Of a stretch of DNA of 64,000 nucleotides, positions 17,292 through 25,485 are shown one piece after another. A program made the position numbers and the translations under genes. The stretch's first letter is position 1. Every line of letters starts with the position of its first letter. Origin of the DNA: DATJFQ01 sp035495555 (GTDB lineage: Bacteria > Acidobacteriota > Vicinamibacteria > Vicinamibacterales > 2-12-FULL-66-21); NCBI GenBank assembly GCA_035495555.1, contig DATJFQ010000068.1:11927-75926 (forward strand). Reading direction: 5' to 3'. Under the pieces are notes generated by a model. The model was not told the DNA's origin. It did no database searches and saw only the letters and a program-made list of their open reading frames with translations.

Positions 17292-19448
17292 ATGGAAGAA
17301 CGACGGAACACAACCGTGCCGGCCCTGCCGGTGTGGCCGGGGGATGCCTATCCGCTCGGCGCCACTTATCGCGGGGACGGCACCAATTTCTCCCTCTTCT
17401 CGGAAGTGGCGGAACGCGTCGAGCTGTGTCTGTTCGACGACGAGGGAAATGAGACGCGCGTCGATCTGCCGGAGACGACCGCGCTCTGCTGGCACGGCTT
17501 CGTTCCCGGCGTCAAACCGGGGCAGCGATACGGCTACCGCGTCCACGGACCATGGGCGCCAGATGAAGGCAAGTGGTGCAATCCCGCAAAGCTGCTGCTC
17601 GATCCGTATGCGAAAGCCGTCGATGGCGCGTGGAGCTGGAACGAAGCGATGTTCCCGTACCACTTCGATCGGCCGGACGATTCGAAAAACGACCTCGATA
17701 GCGCGCCGTTCATGCCGAAATCGGTCGTCATCGATCCGACGTTCGACTGGTCGGGGGACGCGCCGCCGCGGACGTCATGGCATCGCACGATTGTCTATGA
17801 GACGCACGTCAAGGGATTCACCCGGCGCCACCCGGACATCCCCGATGAGCAGCGCGGTGCCTATGCCGCGCTCGCGCACCCGGTGACCATCGACTATCTC
17901 AGCGCGCTCGGCGTGACAGCCGTCGAACTGCTGCCCGTCCATCAGTTCGTCCAGGATTCGGTGCTGCTCGACAAAGGCCTGCGCAATTACTGGGGCTACA
18001 ACTCGATCGCCTATCTCGCCCCGCACAACGAATACGCATCGGGCGGTACGCTCGGCCAGCAGGTGCAGGAATTCAAACGGATGGTGAAAGCACTGCACCG
18101 CGCGGGGATCGAAGTGATCCTCGACGTCGTGTACAACCACACCGCCGAAGGGAATCATCTCGGACCGGTCCTGTCGTTCAAGGGCATCGACAACACGGCG
18201 TATTACCGCACGGTGGCGGACAACCGCCGGTACTACATGGATTACACCGGCACCGGCAACACGCTGAACATGAGGCACCCGCACGTGCTGCAGCTCATCA
18301 TGGACAGCCTGCGGTACTGGGTAGGCGACATGCACGTCGACGGCTTCCGGTTCGACCTCGCATCGACGCTCGCGCGTGAACTGCACGACGTCGATCGGCT
18401 GTCGTCGTTTTTCGATCTGATCCAGCAGGATCCCGTCGTCAGCCAGGTGAAGCTCATCGCCGAGCCGTGGGACGTCGGCGAAGGCGGATATCAGGTCGGC
18501 AACTTCCCTCCGCTCTGGTCGGAGTGGAACGGGAAATATCGCGATTGCGTCCGCGATTTCTGGCGCGGCACCGACCAGACGCTCGCGGAATTCGGGTCAC
18601 GGTTCACGGGAAGTTCGGATCTATATCAGGGCACGGGCCGCCGCCCTTACGCGAGCATCAACTTCATCACGGCGCACGACGGATTCACGCTGCGCGATCT
18701 CGTCTCCTACAACGAGAAGCACAACGAAGCCAATGGTGAAGAGAACCGCGACGGCGAGAGCCACAATCGATCGTGGAACTGCGGCGCGGAAGGTCCGACG
18801 GACGATCCTGCGGTGCTCGCGCTTCGCGCCAGGCAGCAGCGAAACTTTCTCGCGACGATGTTCCTCTCCCAGGGCGTCCCGATGCTGTGCGGCGGCGACG
18901 AGATCGGCCGCACGCAGGAGGGCAACAACAACGCCTATTGCCAGGACAGCGAGATTTCCTGGTACGACTGGGACCACGCCGATCAGGCGCTGCTCGGATT
19001 CACGCGGGATTTGATCCGCCTCCGTCGCGACCACCCGGTGTTCCGCCGCCGCCGGTGGTTCCAGGGGCGTCCGATCCGCGGAACATCCGTCGCGGACATC
19101 GGCTGGTTCACGCCCTCGGGGACGACGATGTCGGAGGAGGACTGGCAGGCCGGGTTCGCCAAATCGCTGGGCGTCTTCCTCAACGGCGACGCGATCCCGA
19201 CCCGCAACCGGCGCGGCGAGCGCGTGGTCGACGACAGCTTCTACCTCATGTTCAACGCGCACCAGGAGCAGATCGACTTCGTGATGCCGGAGGCGAAGTG
19301 GGGCGAGCGCTGGCGCATCGTGCTGGACACGAACGAAACCGCGAACCACGTCGAAGTCGGCGGCCATGGCCGATTGCTCGAGGCGGGGGAGCACGTAAAG
19401 GTGCAGGCCTGGTCAATCGTCGTCCTGCAGCGCCATGATTCGGAGTAG
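17292..19448 (+). CDS. glgX: Glycogen debranching protein GlgX (isoamylase type)
   Basis: This is a GH13 enzyme of 718 residues, the usual length. An N-terminal carbohydrate-binding module (about 14-150, 'YPLGATYRGDGTNFSLFSEVAERVELCLFD') precedes the catalytic barrel. 'DVVYNHTAEGN', 'DGFRFDLASTLARE' with the nucleophile Asp, 'KLIAEPWDVGEGGYQVGNFP' with the acid Glu, and 'NFITAHDGFTLRDLVSYNEKHN' are all present. It hydrolyses alpha-1,6 branches of limit glycogen. ATG 17292 is chosen; an in-frame GTG at 17283 is equally possible and neither has a clear ribosome site. No other glycogen genes are nearby. Confidence 0.95.
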   Translation: MEERRNTTVPALPVWPGDAYPLGATYRGDGTNFSLFSEVAERVELCLFDDEGNETRVDLPETTALCWHGFVPGVKPGQRYGYRVHGPWAPDEGKWCNPAKLLLDPYAKAVDGAWSWNEAMFPYHFDRPDDSKNDLDSAPFMPKSVVIDPTFDWSGDAPPRTSWHRTIVYETHVKGFTRRHPDIPDEQRGAYAALAHPVTIDYLSALGVTAVELLPVHQFVQDSVLLDKGLRNYWGYNSIAYLAPHNEYASGGTLGQQVQEFKRMVKALHRAGIEVILDVVYNHTAEGNHLGPVLSFKGIDNTAYYRTVADNRRYYMDYTGTGNTLNMRHPHVLQLIMDSLRYWVGDMHVDGFRFDLASTLARELHDVDRLSSFFDLIQQDPVVSQVKLIAEPWDVGEGGYQVGNFPPLWSEWNGKYRDCVRDFWRGTDQTLAEFGSRFTGSSDLYQGTGRRPYASINFITAHDGFTLRDLVSYNEKHNEANGEENRDGESHNRSWNCGAEGPTDDPAVLALRARQQRNFLATMFLSQGVPMLCGGDEIGRTQEGNNNAYCQDSEISWYDWDHADQALLGFTRDLIRLRRDHPVFRRRRWFQGRPIRGTSVADIGWFTPSGTTMSEEDWQAGFAKSLGVFLNGDAIPTRNRRGERVVDDSFYLMFNAHQEQIDFVMPEAKWGERWRIVLDTNETANHVEVGGHGRLLEAGEHVKVQAWSIVVLQRHDSE

Positions 19449-19451
19449 ACC

Positions 19452-19488
19452 TGATAACTCCCAACTCCCAACGCCGATTGGGAGTTGG
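19452..19488. repeat. Gene-end hairpin repeat, copy 1 (CCAACTCCCAA type)
   Basis: Directly after glgX, CCAACTCCCAA (19461-19471) and TTGGGAGTTGG (19478-19488) form a perfect 11-bp hairpin with a 6-base loop. It begins with the 20-mer tgataactcccaactcccaa, which recurs exactly at 39021-39040 after argH. It may serve as a terminator-like 3' end although no T-run follows. Confidence 0.75.
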
Positions 19489-19542
19489 ACGTCTGCAGTT
19501 GGGAATTGACACCGCTCCGGGCGCTCTCAGTACACTCGGCGT

Positions 19543-20304
19543 ATGCCGACTTCGTGGCTCCCGGCGCTGGCGGTCGCGGCCGCCGCGCTCACTGCGCAGA
19601 CGCTCCCCGCACGCGCGCCGATCACCGTCTCGGCGGCGGTCAGCCTCACCGAAGCGCTGACCGTCGCTGCGCGTGAATACGCGCAGGCGGGCGGCGGGAC
19701 CATCCGGTTCAACTTCGGTGCCTCGAACGTGCTCGCGCGCCAGATCGTGGACGGCGCGCCGGTGGATATTTTCATCAGCGCGGACGAACAGCAGATGGAC
19801 ATCGTCGCGGCGGCCGGCCTGGTGAAGGCGGGCTCCCGCGCCGACATCCTGTCAAATCAGCTGGCGGTTGTCGTCCCGAACGACAGGAACCGCACGCTCG
19901 GCGGCATTCGAGCGCTGACCGATCCGGCGTTCCGGCGGATTGCCATCGGTGATCCCGACGCGGTGCCCGCCGGAGTGTACGCGAAGCAATACCTGCAGAA
20001 GGTCGGCATCTGGGACCAGATTGCGCCGCGAATCGTGCCGGCGGGCAGCGTACGTGCGGCGCTGACCGCGGTGGAAACCGGCGCCGCGGACGCGGCGATC
20101 GTCTACCGCACCGACGCGCGCATCGCGACGCGGGCGAGCGTTGCGTGGGTCGTTCCTGCGAACGAAGGTCCGCCGATCCGGTATCCTGCAGCGGTGATTC
20201 GGACGTCATCCGCGGCCGAGGAAGCGCAACGATTCCTCGACTACCTGCGCAGTGCCGCCGGCATGCGCGCGCTGACGCAGTTCGGCTTCGCTCCAATCCG
20301 GTAG
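19543..20304 (+). CDS. modA: Molybdate ABC transporter substrate-binding protein ModA
   Basis: This is a 253-residue periplasmic binding protein with a signal peptide (about 1-24). 'ITVSAAVSLTEALTVAAREY' is the characteristic N-terminal strand-helix that binds oxyanion, followed by 'RFNFGASNVLARQIVDGAPVDIFISAD'. 'GDPDAVPAGVYAKQYL' and 'GAADAAIVYRTDA' are later family segments. It presents molybdate, or tungstate, to ModBC. It is first of a three-gene operon; modB begins two bases after its stop. Confidence 0.95.
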   Translation: MPTSWLPALAVAAAALTAQTLPARAPITVSAAVSLTEALTVAAREYAQAGGGTIRFNFGASNVLARQIVDGAPVDIFISADEQQMDIVAAAGLVKAGSRADILSNQLAVVVPNDRNRTLGGIRALTDPAFRRIAIGDPDAVPAGVYAKQYLQKVGIWDQIAPRIVPAGSVRAALTAVETGAADAAIVYRTDARIATRASVAWVVPANEGPPIRYPAAVIRTSSAAEEAQRFLDYLRSAAGMRALTQFGFAPIR

Positions 20305-20305
20305 C

Positions 20306-20965
20306 ATGCCCATCTGGCGCTTGACGTGGTTCACCGTCGCGTGCGCCGGAGGCGCGACGCTCCTCGTGCTCCCAATCGGCGTCCTCATCGCGTGGGCGCT
20401 GGCGCGCGGCAGCTTTCGCGGCCGGACGATTCTCGAAGCGGTCGTCACCCTGCCGCTGGTGATGCCGCCGGTTGCCACCGGGCTGATTCTGCTGATGCTC
20501 ATGAGCCGGCGGGGGCCGATTGGGCGAGTGCTCGAACGCGTCGGCATCGACGTCGTCTTCACCTGGAAGGCTGTCGTGCTCGCGATGGCCGTGATGGGGC
20601 TGCCGCTGCTCGTGCGGACTGCGCGCGCCGGCTTCGAGCACGTGGACCGCCGGTACGAGCAGATGGCGTCGACGCTCGGGGCGGCCCCGGTTCGGGCATT
20701 TCTGACCGTCAGCCTCCCGCTCGCGCTGCCCTCGGTGATTGCCGGAGCGGTCCTCGCGTTTGCGCGCGCGCTCGGCGAGTTCGGCGCGACGATCGTCGTC
20801 GCGGGAAGTATTCCCGGCGCGACGAGGACGCTGGCCGTCGCCATCTACACGTACGCCGAGACCGGACGCGATTGGGAAGCGGTCACGCTCATTGCCATCT
20901 CCGCGGCGATTGCGTTTGCGGCGCTGCTCTGTTCGAACGCGCTTGCCGGGAAGCGCCTGGCGTGA
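20306..20965 (+). CDS. modB: Molybdate ABC transporter permease ModB
   Basis: This 219-residue inner-membrane permease has five to six hydrophobic helices. The cytoplasmic EAA loop that contacts the ATPase reads 'YEQMASTLGAAPVRAFLTVSLPLALPSVIAG', and 'ARALGEFGATIVVAGSIPG' is a molybdate/sulfate permease signature. It is placed between modA and modC, with a GTGA overlap into modC. Confidence 0.95.
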   Translation: MPIWRLTWFTVACAGGATLLVLPIGVLIAWALARGSFRGRTILEAVVTLPLVMPPVATGLILLMLMSRRGPIGRVLERVGIDVVFTWKAVVLAMAVMGLPLLVRTARAGFEHVDRRYEQMASTLGAAPVRAFLTVSLPLALPSVIAGAVLAFARALGEFGATIVVAGSIPGATRTLAVAIYTYAETGRDWEAVTLIAISAAIAFAALLCSNALAGKRLA

Positions 20966-21621
20966 TCGATCTGGCGATCGCGTTGATTCAAGGGTCGTTT
21001 TCCCTCGACTTCACAGCAACGCTCGGTGACGGCGTATCCGCGCTGTTCGGGCCGTCCGGCGCCGGGAAAACCACCGTGCTGGACGCGATCGCCGGGCTGC
21101 GGCTGCCGGCGCTCGGACGCATCGCGGTTGCCGATCGTGTGCTGTTCGATTCGAGTACCGGCATCAACGTCGCGCCGTACCTTCGGCGCATCGGCTACGT
21201 GCCGCAGGACATCGCGCTCTTTCCGCACATGAACGTCAGGCGCAACCTGCTGTACGGGCGGCACCCCGGCACGTCTCCTGACCTGGATCGTGTGCTGCGG
21301 ATGCTGGAGATCGAAACGCTGCTGGACCGCGGCGTTCGCGACTTGTCGGGCGGAGAACGTCAGCGTATCGCGCTGGGGCGCGCGCTGATGTCCGGCCCGT
21401 CGCTGCTGCTCCTCGACGAGCCGCTGGCAGCGGTCGATCTGCCGCTGCGGCGACGCATCCTCCCGTATCTGGCACGTATTCGCGACGATCTCGGCATCCC
21501 GATTCTGTACGTGTCGCACGACAGGGACGAAGTGCAGCAGTTTGCCGATTACGTCGTGCGGCTGGAGGCCGGCCGCGTCGTGGGCAAAGATCGCAAAGAT
21601 AGCAAAGATCTAAAGATCTAA
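20962..21621 (+). CDS. modC: Molybdate ABC transporter ATP-binding protein ModC, short form
   Basis: This is a 219-residue ABC ATPase. Walker A 'GPSGAGKTT' is at about residues 28-36, the Q-loop is in 'YVPQDIALFPHM', the signature 'LSGGERQR' and Walker B 'LLLLDEPLAAVD' follow, and the switch His is in 'YVSHDRDE'. The GTG start at 20962 overlaps modB as GTGA. It ends where full-length ModC (about 350 residues) would begin its TOBE/MOP domain, so molybdate-dependent regulation by that domain is lacking. The last 12 or so residues (K-D-R-K-D-S-K-D-L-K-I) are encoded by the adjoining 9-bp repeat, suggesting that the array grew into the gene. Confidence 0.92.
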   Translation: MIDLAIALIQGSFSLDFTATLGDGVSALFGPSGAGKTTVLDAIAGLRLPALGRIAVADRVLFDSSTGINVAPYLRRIGYVPQDIALFPHMNVRRNLLYGRHPGTSPDLDRVLRMLEIETLLDRGVRDLSGGERQRIALGRALMSGPSLLLLDEPLAAVDLPLRRRILPYLARIRDDLGIPILYVSHDRDEVQQFADYVVRLEAGRVVGKDRKDSKDLKI

Positions 21622-21766
21622 AGATCTTTGCCATTCTCAAATCTTTGCTACGAGATCCTTGCTATAGAGATCTTTGCGATCTTTGCGATCTTTGCGATCT
21701 TTGCGATCTTTGCGATCTTTGCGATCTTTGCGATCTTTGCGATCTTTAGATCTTTGCGATCTTTGC
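21584..21766. repeat. 9-bp tandem array GATCTTTGC with an inverted arm
   Basis: Eight perfect tandem copies of gatctttgc run from 21669 to 21740, then an 8-base variant (gatcttta) and two further copies to 21766. About 45 bases upstream, at 21584-21626, the same unit appears in the opposite orientation (gcaaagatc, gcaaagat, gcaaagatc, then taaagatc twice). The two halves are complementary and could form a long slippable hairpin. The left half encodes the end of modC; the right half lies upstream of the S9 peptidase gene, whose own leader has another gatctttgc at 21813-21821. Confidence 0.92.
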
Positions 21767-21823
21767 TAGCATCAGGCGCAGCCGTGCGCGTTGTGGCGGC
21801 TTCTTCCGTGAGGATCTTTGCCC

Positions 21824-24778
21824 ATGAGAGTCCGCGACTATCGCCTGCTGGCGGCCGTTGCCGTCCTGTCTCTGACCCCGCTGTTCGCTTCTCCCGCGTT
21901 CACCCAGCGCGCCGCGAAGCGGCCGATGGAACTTCAGGACATCGTTGCGTGGCGGAACATCGGCTCGCCGACGCTCTCGCCCGACGGGCAATGGTTTGCG
22001 TATCGGCTGGCGCCACAGGACGGCGATGCGGAGGTGGTCGCGCGGCGGACGCACGGTGACCAGACGAGGCGATTCGCGGCAGGCGCGCAGCCGCAGGCGG
22101 CCGGCGACGATGGCGGAGGCCGCGGCGGAGCGTCGTCATCGCCCTCGCTGGCCTTCTCGGATGACGGGAAGTTCCTGGCGTTCACGTCGTACCCGAAGAA
22201 GGCGGAACAGGAGCGGCTGAAGCGCCAGCGGCGCCCGATTCAGGCGAGCGCCGTCGTCGTGAACGTCGCGACAGGCGAGAAGCACGAATACCCCAAGGTG
22301 CGCCGTTTCGCGTTCTCGGGTGAGTCGTCGCAGTGGATTGCGCTCCAGCGATATCAGCCCGAACCGCCCAACGGCGGGGGTGGCGCGGCGGGACGAGGGG
22401 CGGGCGGTGCCGCGCCGGACCGGCCCAAGGGGAGCGACCTCCTGCTGGTCGAACTCGCCACCGGCACGGAGCTGAACGTCGGCAACGTCAGCGAACTCGC
22501 GTTCCGCAAAGACGGTCGCTTCCTCGCCTATGCCATCGACGCGCAGGACAAGGCGGGCAACGGCGTTCAGCTCCGGGACATGCAGCACGGTTCCGTGCTT
22601 CCCCTCGACAGCGGGAGCGCCTCGTTCGAGAAACTGGCGTGGACGGAAACGGGCGATGCGCTGGCGTTCGTCCGTGGCGTGGAAGACCATGCGTATCGCG
22701 ACAAGCTGTATTCGGTCGTCGGCGTCACCGCGATAGAGTCCGCGTCGCCGAAAAAAGTGACGTATGACCCGTCATCGGACGCTTCGTTCCCAAAGGGCCT
22801 GACCATCAGCCCCGAGCGCGAGCCGCAGTGGACGACGTCGCTCGACGCCATTGTCTTTGGCATTCACGAGCCCCGACGGAAAGATGCGTCCGAGATCGAA
22901 GCCGGAGAAAGCACGGGCAGCGCGGATGCCGCACCGCAGCAGGACAACGAGGACAAGGTCGATCTCGTGCTGTGGCACTACAAGGACCCGCGGCTCCAGA
23001 CGGAGCAGCAGGTGCAGGAGGCGCGCGATCGCGCCTACAGCTATGCGTGCGAATACCGTGTTGCAGATAGGAAGTTCATACGCCTGGCGACCGATGAGAT
23101 GCGGAACGCCACCATCAATCCGAAGTCGCGGTGGGCCTATGGCACGGATGATCGTGAGTACGAACTGATGGGAAGCCTGGACGGGCGGCGGTATGAAGAC
23201 GTCTACTCGATCGATCTCACCACCGGCGCGCGCAAGCTGCTCGGCAAGCACCTGCGGTACGTGTTCGGCGCGTCGCCCGATGGCGCGTCGCTTCTTTGGT
23301 ACCAGGACGGCCAGTATCATGTGACGTCGCTCGCGTCCGGTGAGGATCGCAACATCACGCAGGGGTTGGCCGTCTCATTTGTCGACATCGAAGACGACCA
23401 CAACGAGATCAAGCCGCCGGTCAGACCGATCGGCTGGGCGGCTGATAACAGGACCGTACTGCTGACCGATGGGTGGGACGTCTGGGCGGTTCCCGTCACC
23501 GGCGGTCAGGCGACGAACCTGACGGTGAATGGCAGGAAAGACGGTGTCCGGTATCAGCAGCGGTTTGCCACTGAAGCGCGTGAGGATCGCGACGACGGCA
23601 TCGACCTGACGCAGCCCTTGTTCTTCCGGACGTACGGAGAATGGACCAAGAAGGGCGGGGTTGCGCGCATCGATCCCGGCAAGGCCGGCGCACACGCACT
23701 CGCCTGGGACGACGCGTCCTATCCGACGCTCATCAAGGCGCGAAAGGCGAATCAGTACGTGTACGTCCGCGGATCCGTGACGGAACCGAACGATTACTAC
23801 GTCACGGACGCGAACTTCTCGTCACCCGCGCGAATCACCGATCAGCGTCCCGCGATCGAGAGCTTCGACTGGTCCCCCGGGGTCCGCATCATCGACTACA
23901 CGAGCGACAAGGGGGACAAGCTGCAGGCGGCGCTGTTCCTGCCGGCGAACTACGAAAAGGGCAAATCGTATCCGATGGTCGTGAATTTCTACGAGAAGAT
24001 GTCGCAGACGGCGAACACGTTTGCCGCGCCGACCTCGAACGGCTTCAATCGATCGGTGTATACGAGCAACGGATACGCCGTGCTGATGCCGGACATCGTC
24101 TATCGGGTCAACGATCCGGGCATGTCAGCGGTGTGGTGCATGGTGCCGGCGGTGAAGGCGGCAATCGCGACCGGCATTGTCGATCCGAAACACATCGGCA
24201 TCACCGGCCACTCGTGGGGCGGCTATCAGACGGCATTTCTGGTGACGCAGACCGACATCTTTGCCGCGGCCGTCGCGGGCGCACCGCTCACCGACATGGT
24301 GAGCATGTACAGTCTCGTCTACAAGAACACCGGCGGCTGGAACGGCGCGATCTTCGAGAGCAGCCAGGGACGCTTCAAGGGCGGCTACTGGGACAACTGG
24401 GACGCGTATTACCGGAACTCACCGGTGTTCTTCGCGAAGAACGTGCACACGCCCCTGATCATCCTGCACAACGACAAGGACGGCGCCGTCGACTTCACGC
24501 AGGGGCTCGAGTATTTCAACACGCTGCGGCGGCTTCAGAAGCCCGTAATCATGCTCGAGTACCTCGGCGAAAACCACGGGCTGCGAAAACCGGCAAACCA
24601 GCGCGATTACACGGCACGGATGAAGGAGTTCTTCGATCATTATCTGAAAGGGGCACCCGCGCCCGATTGGATGGTGAACGGCGTACCGCGGCTGAAGATG
24701 GATGACCACTTGAAGTCGCGCGCGGCACAGCCGGCGGACAAAAAGTTGACTACGAGCTCGCCAGGGGGCGGCAACTAA
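21824..24778 (+). CDS. S9 family (prolyl oligopeptidase-like) serine peptidase
   Basis: This is a 984-residue secreted peptidase. A signal peptide (about 1-27, ending 'SPAFTQ') precedes a beta-propeller-like region with WD/TolB-type blades ('SPTLSPDGQWFAYRL'). The alpha/beta-hydrolase domain begins near residue 700. The catalytic Ser is in 'GITGHSWGGYQ' at about 797, Asp in 'HNDKDGAVDF' at about 884 and His in 'LGENHGLRKP' at about 917. ATG 21824 follows a GAGG site. The 3' end overlaps the convergent GT2 gene by four bases. The upstream tandem array would lie in or just before its promoter region. Confidence 0.92.
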   Translation: MRVRDYRLLAAVAVLSLTPLFASPAFTQRAAKRPMELQDIVAWRNIGSPTLSPDGQWFAYRLAPQDGDAEVVARRTHGDQTRRFAAGAQPQAAGDDGGGRGGASSSPSLAFSDDGKFLAFTSYPKKAEQERLKRQRRPIQASAVVVNVATGEKHEYPKVRRFAFSGESSQWIALQRYQPEPPNGGGGAAGRGAGGAAPDRPKGSDLLLVELATGTELNVGNVSELAFRKDGRFLAYAIDAQDKAGNGVQLRDMQHGSVLPLDSGSASFEKLAWTETGDALAFVRGVEDHAYRDKLYSVVGVTAIESASPKKVTYDPSSDASFPKGLTISPEREPQWTTSLDAIVFGIHEPRRKDASEIEAGESTGSADAAPQQDNEDKVDLVLWHYKDPRLQTEQQVQEARDRAYSYACEYRVADRKFIRLATDEMRNATINPKSRWAYGTDDREYELMGSLDGRRYEDVYSIDLTTGARKLLGKHLRYVFGASPDGASLLWYQDGQYHVTSLASGEDRNITQGLAVSFVDIEDDHNEIKPPVRPIGWAADNRTVLLTDGWDVWAVPVTGGQATNLTVNGRKDGVRYQQRFATEAREDRDDGIDLTQPLFFRTYGEWTKKGGVARIDPGKAGAHALAWDDASYPTLIKARKANQYVYVRGSVTEPNDYYVTDANFSSPARITDQRPAIESFDWSPGVRIIDYTSDKGDKLQAALFLPANYEKGKSYPMVVNFYEKMSQTANTFAAPTSNGFNRSVYTSNGYAVLMPDIVYRVNDPGMSAVWCMVPAVKAAIATGIVDPKHIGITGHSWGGYQTAFLVTQTDIFAAAVAGAPLTDMVSMYSLVYKNTGGWNGAIFESSQGRFKGGYWDNWDAYYRNSPVFFAKNVHTPLIILHNDKDGAVDFTQGLEYFNTLRRLQKPVIMLEYLGENHGLRKPANQRDYTARMKEFFDHYLKGAPAPDWMVNGVPRLKMDDHLKSRAAQPADKKLTTSSPGGGN

Positions 24779-25482
24779 CCGCGAAACCGGATTCGCAGCA
24801 GATCGAGAAGCATGGCCGGCCCGTCTCTGAGAACGTTGAGGCGCGACTCCGCACGGTAGTGCCATTCGATCGGCACTTCGACGATGCGGAGCCCGCATCG
24901 CCGCGCGAGATACAGCGCTTCGATATCGAAGCTCCAGCCGTCGACGGTCATGTCGCGAAAGATGCGCTCGACGGCCACCGCCGTGAACATCTTGAACCCG
25001 CACTGCGTGTCGTGGAGACCGGGTAGCAGCAATCGCTGAACGAGGTAGTTGAACGTACGCCCGACGAGATGGCGCCTCGTCGGTTCAGCGACGCGGCGCG
25101 CCCCGGCGCCTTCGCGCGTGCCGATCGCCACGTCCGCCCCGGCGAGCAGCGGCGGCAGGAATCTGGCGAGTTCGCGAATCGGCATCGACAAATCTGCATC
25201 ACAGATGAACCGGTAGCTGCCAGTCGCCGCGAGCAGTCCGGCTTTCACCGCCGCGCCCTTTCCGCCATGCGGCTCGCGCTGCACGATGATTCGGGGATCG
25301 CGCCCGGCATATCCCTCCGCTACCCGGGCGGTTCCGTCGGTGGATCCGTCGTCCACGATCCGGATCGTCCAGTCCCACGGCGTCTGCTCCAGATACGCGA
25401 CGATCTGATTCAGCGTCGCAGGAAGCCGGCCGGCTTCGTTGTATGCCGGAATGACGAGCGAGAGCGTGAGTGGGGCATCCAT
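24775..25482 (-). CDS. GT2 glycosyltransferase (dolichyl-phosphate glucosyltransferase-like)
   Basis: This 235-residue glycosyltransferase of family 2 probably loads a sugar onto a polyprenyl phosphate carrier. 'LVIPAYNEAGRLPATLNQI' opens the GT-A fold, 'RIVDDGSTDGTARVAEGYA' binds the nucleotide, 'FICDADLSMPI' is the DxD metal site, and 'HDTQCGFKMFTAVAVERIF' is typical of the DPG synthase branch. It lacks C-terminal membrane helices, so it is likely peripheral. It is three bases downstream of the ArnT-like gene, which would use such a lipid-linked sugar as donor. Confidence 0.9.
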   Translation of the reverse strand: MDAPLTLSLVIPAYNEAGRLPATLNQIVAYLEQTPWDWTIRIVDDGSTDGTARVAEGYAGRDPRIIVQREPHGGKGAAVKAGLLAATGSYRFICDADLSMPIRELARFLPPLLAGADVAIGTREGAGARRVAEPTRRHLVGRTFNYLVQRLLLPGLHDTQCGFKMFTAVAVERIFRDMTVDGWSFDIEALYLARRCGLRIVEVPIEWHYRAESRLNVLRDGPAMLLDLLRIRFRG

Positions 25483-25485
25483 CGA

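Noticed and set aside
21669..21766. Tandem array considered as a CRISPR
   Set aside because: Units are 9 bases with no spacers between them and no cas genes are near; it is a simple tandem repeat.
21628..22059. Open frame encoding a run of Ile-Phe-Ala repeats
   Set aside because: It is only the translation of the 9-bp array continuing out of frame into the S9 peptidase gene.
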